In this document: piece by piece, positions 8,855 to 16,021 of the stretch
Position numbering within the stretch: the first letter of the stretch is position 1
How the letters are laid out: each line of letters opens with the position of its first letter
NCBI GenBank assembly: GCA_003674045.1
Contig: PENC01000026.1
Span: forward strand, 54,685 to 118,684
Reading direction: 5' to 3'
DNA: 64,000 nucleotides
DNA from: Streptomyces griseocarneus
GTDB lineage: Bacteria > Actinomycetota > Actinomycetes > Streptomycetales > Streptomycetaceae
The notes under the pieces: model-generated
The model's database searches: none
Told to the model about the DNA's origin: nothing
The model's input: only the letters and a program-made list of their open reading frames with translations
Translations under genes and position numbers: made by a program

Positions 8855-9264
8855 GCGACAAGCTCGAGAAGATCGCGCTCACGCCGCCCACCCACACCGC
8901 GCCGCCCGCCAAGTTCTCGCACGGCGTCAAGAAGGGCAACATCCTCCAGGTCGCCGGCCAGGTGGGCTTCCTGCCCGCCGTCGAGGGCCAGGAGCCGGTC
9001 CCGGCGGGCGACGACCTGCGCGCGCAGACCCTGCAGACCCTCGCCAACATCAAGTCGATCCTGGAGGAGGGCGGCGCGACGTGGGAGGACGTCATCATGC
9101 TGCGCGTCTACCTCACAGACCCCACGCACTTCGCAGAGATGAACGACATCTACAACGAGTACTTCGCCGACCTGAAGTCGGTGCCGTCGGCGCGCACCAC
9201 GGTGTACGTCGGCCTGCCGGGTGACCTTCTGATCGAGATGGACGCCCTCGCGGTCCTCGGCTGA
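8851..9264 (+). CDS. ridA: RidA family enamine/imine deaminase
   Basis: 137 residues, ATG with AAGGAGAG upstream, translationally coupled to the IclR gene. It carries RidA marks: GQVGFLPA, the VIMLRVYLTD strand, Arg115 in PSARTTVYVG and Glu129. RidA proteins hydrolyse reactive enamine/imine products released by PLP-dependent dehydratases. Its place next to a PLP deaminase gene supports a dehydratase or deaminase mechanism for that partner. The product should be a cytosolic trimer. Confidence 0.93.
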   Translation: MSDKLEKIALTPPTHTAPPAKFSHGVKKGNILQVAGQVGFLPAVEGQEPVPAGDDLRAQTLQTLANIKSILEEGGATWEDVIMLRVYLTDPTHFAEMNDIYNEYFADLKSVPSARTTVYVGLPGDLLIEMDALAVLG

Positions 9265-9289
9265 CCGCGCTTTCCCTTTTCTCCTTTAC

Positions 9290-9324
9290 CGCCGGGCGAG
9301 TTCGTACGTGCCGCTCGCCCGGCG
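9290..9324 (+). terminator. Hairpin between ridA and the permease gene
   Basis: Eleven-base arms (CGCCGGGCGAG and complement) flank a 13-nt loop 25 bases after the ridA stop. It could attenuate read-through into the permease gene, which appears to have its own control site. Confidence 0.55.
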
Positions 9325-9330
9325 CCGCAG

Positions 9331-9358
9331 GTTGCCCGGAAACAGTTGCCCGTAAACA
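9331..9358. promoter_or_regulatory. Tandem 14-bp direct repeat upstream of the permease
   Basis: GTTGCCCGGAAACA and GTTGCCCGTAAACA lie head to tail, differing by one base. They share CCCGGAAACMGTTGC with the site at 6931-6945 upstream of the kinase gene. This is probably a regulator-binding site for the same control circuit. Confidence 0.55.
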
Positions 9359-9370
9359 ACGGAGTTTCCC

Positions 9371-10819
9371 ATGCGCACCACGCTCGCCACCGGCGAAGGA
9401 GGCGGCAGAGGCGGCCTCCTCGTCCTGATACCCGGCACCGGGGGCCTGCTGACCGTGGCCGCCCTCGGCATCGCGCTCCTGCTTCTGCTGATCATCAAGT
9501 TCCGTCTCCAGCCCTTTGTCGCCCTGCTCACCGTCTCCATCGCCGTGGGGCTCGCCGCGGGCCTGTCGGTCACCGAACTCTTCGGCACCGTCCAGAAGTC
9601 CGGCGCCGTCTCCCTCGTCGAATCGGGCATGGGCGGCACCCTCGGGCACATCGCCGTCATCATCGGGCTCGGCACGATGCTGGGCTCCGTCCTGGAGGTC
9701 TCCGGCGGCGCCGAGGCCCTCAGCTCACGGCTGCTGACCCTCTTCGGCGAACGGCGTGCCCCGCTGGCCATGGGGGTGACCGGGGTCCTCTTCGGCATCC
9801 CCGTCTTCTTCGACGTCGGCATCTTCGTGCTCGCGCCGATCGTCTACGCGGCGGCCCGGCGCAGCGGCCGGTCGATCCTGCTGTACGCACTGCCGCTGGT
9901 GGCCGGGCTGTCCATGACGCACGCCTTCCTGCCACCGCACCCGGGCCCGGTGGCCGCGGCCGGACTGCTGAAGGTGGACCTCGGCTGGGTGATCCTCATG
10001 GGCGCCGCGGCGGGCATCCCGGCCGTGCTGGCGGCCTGGGCGTACGCCGCGTGGATCGGCGAGCGCGTCTTCGTCCCCGTACCGGCCGACATGGTGGCGG
10101 CCGCGGAGGAGGCGAGAGCGGCGGTGACCACCGAGCGGCACGGGGACGAGGCCCCCGTGCCCCTGGGCACGCTGCTCGCGGTCATCGGCACGCCCCTGCT
10201 GCTGATCCTGCTCGCCACTTTCTCCTCCGTGCTCTTCGAACCGTCCACCGGCCGGTCGGTGCTGGAGTTCTTCGGTCACCCCTTCGTGGCCTTGACGATT
10301 GCGCTGCTCCTGGCTTATTGGCTGCTCGGTATCCGTCGCGGCTGGTCGCGCACATCACTGGAACAGGTCTCCACGGCGTCCCTGAAGCCCGTGGGCAACA
10401 TCCTGCTCGTCGTCGGTGCGGGCGGGGTCTTCGGCGCGGTACTCAAAGGCAGCGGTGTGGCCCAGGCCCTCGCCGACACCTTCGCCGACGCCGGGCTGCC
10501 GGTCGTCGTCCTGGCGTGGCTGATCTCGGTGGTGCTGCGGGTGGCCCAGGGGTCCGCGACGGTCGCCATCGTCACGACGGCGGGAATCGTCGCGCCGATG
10601 CTGGGAGACGGCGTCTCCCAGCCGTACGGAGCGCTGGTGATCGTGGCGATCTCGGCCGGCTCCATCTTCGCGTCGCACGTCAACGACGGCGGGTTCTGGA
10701 TGGTGGCGAAGTACTTCGGAATCCCGGAACGGGTTGCGCTTCGCTCTTGGACGGTGCTCGAGTCTGTTCTTTCCGTGGCGGGGTTCGGGGTGGTGGGTGT
10801 GCTCAGTCTGTTCCTGTGA
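9371..10819 (+). CDS. GntP-family permease (gluconate/D-serine type proton symporter)
   Basis: 482 residues with about 12 hydrophobic segments. It matches the GntP family in length and in segments such as SGMGGTLGHIAVIIGLGTMLG, FFDVGIFVLAPI and HPGPVAAAGLLKVDLG. Known members carry gluconate, idonate, fructuronate or, in DsdX, D-serine. With the neighbouring deaminase, KDG kinase and RidA, the substrate is likely an acidic sugar or amino-sugar acid. It lies 106 bp after ridA, behind a hairpin and a tandem operator-like repeat, so it may be transcribed partly on its own. Confidence 0.92.
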   Translation: MRTTLATGEGGGRGGLLVLIPGTGGLLTVAALGIALLLLLIIKFRLQPFVALLTVSIAVGLAAGLSVTELFGTVQKSGAVSLVESGMGGTLGHIAVIIGLGTMLGSVLEVSGGAEALSSRLLTLFGERRAPLAMGVTGVLFGIPVFFDVGIFVLAPIVYAAARRSGRSILLYALPLVAGLSMTHAFLPPHPGPVAAAGLLKVDLGWVILMGAAAGIPAVLAAWAYAAWIGERVFVPVPADMVAAAEEARAAVTTERHGDEAPVPLGTLLAVIGTPLLLILLATFSSVLFEPSTGRSVLEFFGHPFVALTIALLLAYWLLGIRRGWSRTSLEQVSTASLKPVGNILLVVGAGGVFGAVLKGSGVAQALADTFADAGLPVVVLAWLISVVLRVAQGSATVAIVTTAGIVAPMLGDGVSQPYGALVIVAISAGSIFASHVNDGGFWMVAKYFGIPERVALRSWTVLESVLSVAGFGVVGVLSLFL

Positions 10820-10828
10820 CGGGCCCCG

Positions 10829-10920
10829 CGCCTATCGGGGAGCGTCTTGCGCTGCGCGCGCGTCTGCGGCTCCGGTGGGGGCTGGTCGCGCCGTTCCCCG
10901 CGCCCCTAAAAAAAGGGGCA
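10829..10920 (-). repeat. Dispersed intergenic repeat, copy R3
   Basis: It starts ten bases after the permease stop and ends GCCCCTAAAAAAAGGGGC, giving an unusual A-tract hairpin at its end. The 464-bp gap up to the peptidase gene holds this copy, element M2 and copy R4; I see no gene in it. Confidence 0.75.
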
Positions 10921-10979
10921 CGGCCACCCCCGACGGATAGCCGACATCCGGTGGAGGGGGCGGGGCCGGAGGGCGGGTT

Positions 10980-11042
10980 CTGAAATGACGGTGCATGAAG
11001 CACGGCTCCCTGCCCGGATCGGCCGCACGCACCGCGTTTCAG
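10980..11042. repeat. 63-bp element with terminal inverted repeats, copy M2
   Basis: Reverse-oriented relative of 5309-5372: CTGAAATGACGGTGCAT at one end and ACGCACCGCGTTTCAG at the other. The centres of the two copies differ while the ends are conserved. Confidence 0.7.
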
Positions 11043-11082
11043 GTTCCGGCCGGAGGTCCCGCCCCCGGCCCACAGACAACCC

Positions 11083-11150
11083 AGGGGCGCGAGGAACGGC
11101 GCGACCAGCCCCCACCGACCCGCAGACGAAGCCGCAGCGGGTCACCCTCC
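11083..11150 (+). repeat. Dispersed intergenic repeat, copy R4
   Basis: GGGGCGCGAGGAACGGCGCG followed by accagcccccaccgaccc. It is inverted relative to R3, with element M2 between them. Confidence 0.65.
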
Positions 11151-11283
11151 CAGACCACCGCACCCCCACACGCGGAAACCGGTCAACTTCCCTCTCACTT
11201 GTGGCTGATCGATTGCGTCGGCCATCAGCGGCCCCAACAATGCACACGTCAAAACGGACCGCTCCAGAGAGGATCCACCCCCC

Positions 11284-12183
11284 ATGACGCGCATCAGCAG
11301 CAGACCTCTCGTCGGCACGCTCGCGACGCTCCTGCTCACAGGAACGGCGGCCCTGGGCGCCGGAACAGCACACGCCGCGGAAGCGCCGCAGGCAGCCGCG
11401 CCCGCCGCCAAGACCAAGCCCAAAGCCGTGGACTTCGCCGGCACCGTCGCACTCAGCAACTGTTCCGGATCGCTCATCAAGCTGCCGAACTCGGGCGACA
11501 ACGACCCCGCCCTGGTCATGTCCAACGGCCACTGCCTGGAGACGGGCATGCCGACTCCCGGCCAGGTCATCACCGACCAGCCGTCCTCACGGACGTTCAC
11601 CCTGCTCAAGTCGGACGCGAGCAGCGCCGGTACGCTCCGGGCGACGAAGGTCGCGTACTCCACGATGACGGACACCGACGTCACGCTCTACGAGCTCGAC
11701 CAGACGTACGCGCAGATCAAGCAGCGCTACCGGATCGACGCCCTGAACCTCTCCTCCGACCACCCGACGACAGGCACGCCCATCAAGGTCGTCTCCGGGT
11801 ACTGGAAGAAGATCTACTCCTGCAACGTCGACGGCTTCGTCCACGAGCTCCACGAGGCCGACTGGGTCTGGAAGGACTCGCTGCGCTACACCCCGTCGTG
11901 CAACACCATAGGCGGCACGTCCGGTTCGCCGGTGATCGACGCCAACACGGGCAAGGTCGTCGCGATCAACAACACGGGCAACGAGAACGGCGAGCAGTGC
12001 ACGATGAACAACCCGTGCGAGGTCGACGAGAACGGCCAGGTGACCGTCCGGCAGGGCATCAACTACGCCGAGGAGACCTACGGCATCGGCAAGTGCTTCG
12101 CCCCGGGCAACAAGCTGGACCTCGGCCTCCCGGGCTGCACGCTGCCCCAGCCCGCCGGTGACGACACGTACGCGCGCCGCTGA
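11284..12183 (+). CDS. Secreted chymotrypsin-fold serine peptidase
   Basis: 299 residues with a typical signal peptide ending AHA-AE near residue 32, so it is exported. The S1-type triad is visible: His83 in SNGHC, Asp132 in TDTDVTLYEL and Ser215 in GGTSGSPV. Several cysteines (60, 84, 180, 206 and C-terminal ones) could form disulfides. There is no prodomain as long as in alpha-lytic-type peptidases, and no C-terminal binding module. It is monocistronic, with a strong shared hairpin after the stop. The substrate is unknown. Confidence 0.9.
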   Translation: MTRISSRPLVGTLATLLLTGTAALGAGTAHAAEAPQAAAPAAKTKPKAVDFAGTVALSNCSGSLIKLPNSGDNDPALVMSNGHCLETGMPTPGQVITDQPSSRTFTLLKSDASSAGTLRATKVAYSTMTDTDVTLYELDQTYAQIKQRYRIDALNLSSDHPTTGTPIKVVSGYWKKIYSCNVDGFVHELHEADWVWKDSLRYTPSCNTIGGTSGSPVIDANTGKVVAINNTGNENGEQCTMNNPCEVDENGQVTVRQGINYAEETYGIGKCFAPGNKLDLGLPGCTLPQPAGDDTYARR

Positions 12184-12216
12184 CGGCTGACAGCGGCTGG
12201 TAACCGGTACACAGGA

Positions 12217-12244
12217 GGCGGCCCTGTCACCCGACAGGGCCGCC
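12217..12244. terminator. Bidirectional terminator between peptidase and chitinase genes
   Basis: A 12-bp perfect stem GGCGGCCCTGTC closes on an ACCC tetraloop. It lies between two convergent genes and can serve both. Confidence 0.85.
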
Positions 12245-12269
12245 CCCTCACACCGCCATGCCGGTCACA

Positions 12270-13967
12270 TCACGGCATGGCGTGCACGTGTGCCCCCACC
12301 GCGTCCGACCACGCGTTGCCCGCGGCCGCGTCCCAGTTGGTGGACCAGGTCATCGCGCCCCGGATGCCCGGATACGTCTTCGACGGCTTGAACGAGCCGC
12401 ACCGCGCGCCCGTCGCCAGGCAGTCGAGCGCGTCGTTGACGACGGACGGCGCCACATAGCCGCTGCCCGCGCCGCGCGTGGAGGCGGGCAGGCCCAGGCC
12501 CACCTGCGAGGGCGCGAGGCCGCCCTCCAGCTGGATGCAGGCGAGGGCGGTGAGGAAGTCCACCGTGCCCTGCGCGTAGACCTTGCCGTCGCAGCCGTTC
12601 ATCGCGCCGCTGTTGTAGTACTGCATGTTGACGACGGTCAGGATGTCCTTGACGGCGAGCGCGGTCCGGAAGTAGCCCGCCGACGTCGACTGCATGTCGA
12701 TGGTCTGCGGCGCCATGGTGATGACGAGCTTGCTGCCCGCCTTCGCCGACAGGGAGCGCAGCGCCTGCGTCATGTAGGTCGGGTTGAGCCCGTTCTCCAG
12801 GTCGATGTCGACGCCGTTGAAACCGTACTTCTGCATCAGCGCGTAGACGCTGTTCGCGAAGTTCTCGGCGGATGCGGAGTCGTTGACGCCGACGGTGCCC
12901 CTCTCGCCGCCGATGGAGATGATCACGCTCTTGCCCGCCGCCTGCTTGGCGGCGATGTCGGCCTTGAACGCGGCCTCGCTGTAGCCGAGTGCCGGGTCGA
13001 GCGTGAAGCCGACGGCCCCGGGCGTGCTGGTCGCGTCCGCGAAGGCGACGGCGATGATGTCGTACTGGCTCTGCACGTCACTGATCTTCTGGACGGTGGC
13101 GCCGTTGTTGAAGTTCTGCCAGTAGCCCGTGACCGCGTGCTTCGGCACGGAGGGGCCGCCGCCGCTGCCCGCGCTCGTCGTCGCCGTGACGGCCGACGAG
13201 CGGGCCGACTCGCCCGAGGCGTTGACCGCCGTCACTTCGAAGCGGTACGCGGTCGAGGGCGCGAGCCCGGTCACCGTCGTCGACGTGCCGCTGACGGACT
13301 GCACCTTGCTGCCGTCCTGGTAGACGTTGTAGCCGGTGGCGCCGGTGGAGGCGCTCCACGACAGCGCCACGGAGGACGGGGTCGCCGCCCCGGCCGTCAG
13401 CCCGCCCGGGGCGTTCGGCACGGGGTCGCCCGGGTCGCCGCCGCCGGGCCCCGTGAGGGTGACGTCGTCGGCGACGTAGGCGGGCTGGCCGTACCAGCCG
13501 TGCGTCCAGACGGTGACGGACGTGGTGTTCGGACCGGTCGTGAAGCTGGTGGTCAGCTGCTGCCAGTCGCTCGCGGACGGCGTCCACGTCGAGACGTCCG
13601 TGGTGCCCGTGCCGCTCGCGCCGAGGTAGACGTACGCGCCCTGGACCCACGCGCTGAGCGTGTACGAGGAGTTGGGCCGCACACCGACCGTCTGCGCGCA
13701 CTGGGCGCTGTCGGATCCGGCGGGCGTGGCCTTGAGCGCCCCCGTGCCGCTGTGCGTGGGGGACGTGACGACGGTGCCGCTGTCGCCCGTACAGCTCCAG
13801 GGGGAGAGGCCGTTCTCGAAGCCGCCGTTCCGTACGAGGTTGGCGTCGGCCGCCCGCGCGGGGGAGCCGGCGGCGACCGTCAGACCGGCCGCGGCGAGGG
13901 CGGTGGCCAGGAGCGCGCCGAGCCCGCGTCTCGTCATGGCGCGGGAGAGGGGTATGGCTGGTTGCAC
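12270..13967 (-). CDS. Secreted GH18 chitinase with carbohydrate-binding and FnIII modules
   Basis: 565 residues from a GTG with GGAGG six bases upstream; a second possible start is the ATG ten codons on. A signal peptide (twin Arg in MTRRGLG, cleavage near ARA-AD at 40) is followed by a beta-sandwich binding module (about 42-175, opening LVRNGGFENGLSPW). Next come a fibronectin III domain (about 185-272) and a GH18 barrel (about 280-560). The catalytic motif is DGVDIDLE with Glu391. It hydrolyses chitin outside the cell. A DasR-like operator 141 bases upstream of the start suggests GlcNAc-responsive control. Confidence 0.96.
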   Translation of the reverse strand: MQPAIPLSRAMTRRGLGALLATALAAAGLTVAAGSPARAADANLVRNGGFENGLSPWSCTGDSGTVVTSPTHSGTGALKATPAGSDSAQCAQTVGVRPNSSYTLSAWVQGAYVYLGASGTGTTDVSTWTPSASDWQQLTTSFTTGPNTTSVTVWTHGWYGQPAYVADDVTLTGPGGGDPGDPVPNAPGGLTAGAATPSSVALSWSASTGATGYNVYQDGSKVQSVSGTSTTVTGLAPSTAYRFEVTAVNASGESARSSAVTATTSAGSGGGPSVPKHAVTGYWQNFNNGATVQKISDVQSQYDIIAVAFADATSTPGAVGFTLDPALGYSEAAFKADIAAKQAAGKSVIISIGGERGTVGVNDSASAENFANSVYALMQKYGFNGVDIDLENGLNPTYMTQALRSLSAKAGSKLVITMAPQTIDMQSTSAGYFRTALAVKDILTVVNMQYYNSGAMNGCDGKVYAQGTVDFLTALACIQLEGGLAPSQVGLGLPASTRGAGSGYVAPSVVNDALDCLATGARCGSFKPSKTYPGIRGAMTWSTNWDAAAGNAWSDAVGAHVHAMP

Positions 13968-14107
13968 TACTGCCTCCGGTGGGAGAGGAGTCGGGAGTGG
14001 TGGTCCGCGGGAACGGTCCGGCGGAATGTTCGGGGTGTTCCCTGGGAAGGGTGTGGGGGATGGCGTGGGGGATGCGGCCTACGGAGTCCGCCGTATGCGC
14101 GTAAAGA

Positions 14108-14119
14108 TGGTCTAGGCCA
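14108..14119. promoter_or_regulatory. DasR-responsive element (dre)-like site
   Basis: TGGTCTAGGCCA differs by one base from the palindromic dre core TGGTCTAGACCA bound by the GntR-family regulator DasR. It lies 141 bases upstream of the chitinase start, in a 354-bp gap that otherwise shows only promoter space for the chitinase and the rightward pilus-cluster head gene. Confidence 0.65.
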
Positions 14120-14321
14120 ATGCGTCCGTCAATACATGCGTCAAGCCTTCGTGGGAAGTCCCCAGGCCATCGCGGGGGCGGGCCCACAGGACGTCCAGGG
14201 GCGGTTCTCAGCCGCTCCATTCGTGGATAAAGTGCGGAGGCGCCAGCACAGGCCGGTATCGCTCTGCAACGAACTGCGTCCGCCGCAGCCTCCCGCGGCC
14301 GGAGTGAACGGGGAAGCCGAC

Positions 14322-15212
14322 GTGCCCATCGCGATAGCAGTCACCAGCCCCGACCTGGTGCTCTCGCCGCCCGACGGACAGGCCCCCGACGCCGCCGTGT
14401 TCCAGCCGCCGGACGCGCAGCCGCTCGACACCGCGGTCACCCAGACCGCGATCCTCCTGGACCAGTGCGGCTATGTCGTCACGCTCTACCCCGACTCGCT
14501 GCCCGGCGCGTACGTACGGCGCCTGCACATGATCCGGTCCGTACTGGAGACCGACCGGATGGCCCTGCTGCCGGTCGCGCTGCCGCCGCTCGCCGTGGGC
14601 GTCCTGGCCCGCCAGTTACGGCAGTTGTCCGTCTCCGATCTGAGCCCCGGCGTGCTCGCCTCGGCCACGCGGCTGCTCGCGCACTACGTGTACGCGGGCG
14701 CCCTGCTCGCCACCGTCGCCCGACTCGACCGGGTGGAGGTCGGGCTCGGCACGCACCTGGGCTCGCTCCTCCCGGGCACCCGGTTCGGGGTCCTCGTCAA
14801 CCCCGCGCCCCGCCTCGTCCGGGTCGCCGAGGAGGCGCCCGAGGGCCCCGGCTTCGGCACGTTCCTCACCGTCGCCCGGGACAGACCCGCGCCCGCCAGG
14901 GGCGGCGACTGGGTCCTGGACGTCATCGCCCCCCAGTGGCACGTACAGGGCGTGCAGGAGGCGCCCCTGCCCGCCGAATCGACACGCTGGTGGGGCACCC
15001 GCCGGACCGTCGAGTTCGCCGCCGCCATCCCCGACCCCTCCGTCCTCTACCAGCTCGTGTCCTCCGTGCGCCGGGAGGAGTGCCCCTGGTGCGGCGTCGA
15101 ACTCATCGGTGACCGCTGCGGGTTCTGCGCGGGGCCCCTGCCGCGCGCCGCGGGCGGCCACGCGCTCGACCCGCCCGCTCGGCACCGCGCGGCCGCCCCG
15201 ACGCGGTACTGA
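14322..15212 (+). CDS. Unknown protein with C-terminal zinc-ribbon-like motif, head of tad cluster
   Basis: 296 residues from a GTG with GGGGAAG about six bases upstream; an upstream in-frame GTG has no spaced ribosome-binding site. I do not recognise the family. The body (1-240) is a soluble, leucine- and valine-rich domain without signal peptide. The end carries ECPWCGVELIGDRCGFC, a four-cysteine CxxC-x8-CxxC knuckle likely to bind zinc, followed by a basic disordered tail. It lies 66 bp upstream of cpaB on the same strand and probably opens the pilus operon, so a regulatory or assembly role there is inferred only from position. Confidence 0.7.
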   Translation: MPIAIAVTSPDLVLSPPDGQAPDAAVFQPPDAQPLDTAVTQTAILLDQCGYVVTLYPDSLPGAYVRRLHMIRSVLETDRMALLPVALPPLAVGVLARQLRQLSVSDLSPGVLASATRLLAHYVYAGALLATVARLDRVEVGLGTHLGSLLPGTRFGVLVNPAPRLVRVAEEAPEGPGFGTFLTVARDRPAPARGGDWVLDVIAPQWHVQGVQEAPLPAESTRWWGTRRTVEFAAAIPDPSVLYQLVSSVRREECPWCGVELIGDRCGFCAGPLPRAAGGHALDPPARHRAAAPTRY

Positions 15213-15278
15213 GCCGCGAAACCACCCCGCTCCGTCACCGCACCCACCGGTCCGTCCCCGAACGAGGTCCGCCGCCCC

Positions 15279-16004
15279 ATGAACTCTCGCCAGCGCCGCG
15301 GGGTCATCCTGCTGCTCCTGTCGGCCCTCTGCGCGCTCGGCGCGTTCGCCGGGGTCTTCTCGGTCGTCCACGACGCCGAGTCGAAGGTCGGCCCCGAGGC
15401 CACCGCCTACCGGCTGCGGGCCGACATCCCCGCCTACCAGCCGCTGGAACAGGCGGAGGACCGCTTCGAGAAGGTCTCGATGCCCAAGCGCTGGCTGCCC
15501 GCCACCGCCGTCACCGACCTCGGCGAACTGACCGGGAAGATCGCCGTCACCCCGCTGCGCAAGGGCTCGCTGCTCCAGGAGGACATGATCACCGAACGCC
15601 CCGAACTCAAGCCGGGGCAGCAGGAGATCGCGATCATGATCGACGCGGCGACCGGGGTGGCCGGGAAGATCAACGCGGGTTCGCGGGTCAACATCTACGC
15701 CACCTTCGACGGCAAGGACCAGGGCACCAAGCCCGTCTCCAAGGTCATCGTGAGCAACGCCCGGGTCCTCGCGGTGGGCAAGCTGAAGGCGCTCGACCGT
15801 GACGGTGGCACGAGTGCCTCCACCACCACCCGGCACGCGGGCGAGGCGGTGCCGATCACCTTCGCCCTCGACACCAAGGACGCCCAGCGCGTCGCGTACG
15901 CCGAGTCGTTCGCCTCCCACGTACGGCTCGCCCTGGTCGCCCCCGGCAGCAACGACGAGATCGGCAGCGGGGACCGTACCTACACGCTCGACGGCGACAA
16001 ATAG
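15279..16004 (+). CDS. cpaB: CpaB/RcpC-like Flp pilus assembly protein
   Basis: 241 residues: an N-terminal membrane anchor (about 8-32), a SAF domain (about 45-105, containing VTPLRKGSLLQEDMI) and an RcpC-like beta domain with GINAGSRV-type and VPITFALDTKDAQRVAYA segments. CpaB proteins sit at the cell surface and help Flp pili assemble. It lies 17 bp upstream of the TadZ-like gene in a tightly packed operon. Confidence 0.88.
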   Translation: MNSRQRRGVILLLLSALCALGAFAGVFSVVHDAESKVGPEATAYRLRADIPAYQPLEQAEDRFEKVSMPKRWLPATAVTDLGELTGKIAVTPLRKGSLLQEDMITERPELKPGQQEIAIMIDAATGVAGKINAGSRVNIYATFDGKDQGTKPVSKVIVSNARVLAVGKLKALDRDGGTSASTTTRHAGEAVPITFALDTKDAQRVAYAESFASHVRLALVAPGSNDEIGSGDRTYTLDGDK

Positions 16005-16021
16005 GAGAGGCGAGGGACACG

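Noticed and set aside
5509..10819. Plain D-serine utilisation operon
   Set aside because: Kept only as an alternative: it explains the permease, PLP enzyme and RidA but not the KDG-type kinase or the deacylase.
5309..11042. Composite transposon bounded by the two inverted 64-bp elements
   Set aside because: No transposase or target duplication is visible, and the genes between are typical of the chromosome in composition.
12258..15212. A very long open frame running through the chitinase locus on the opposite strand
   Set aside because: Only its last 296 codons have natural protein character and a ribosome-binding site; the rest is the antisense of the chitinase gene.
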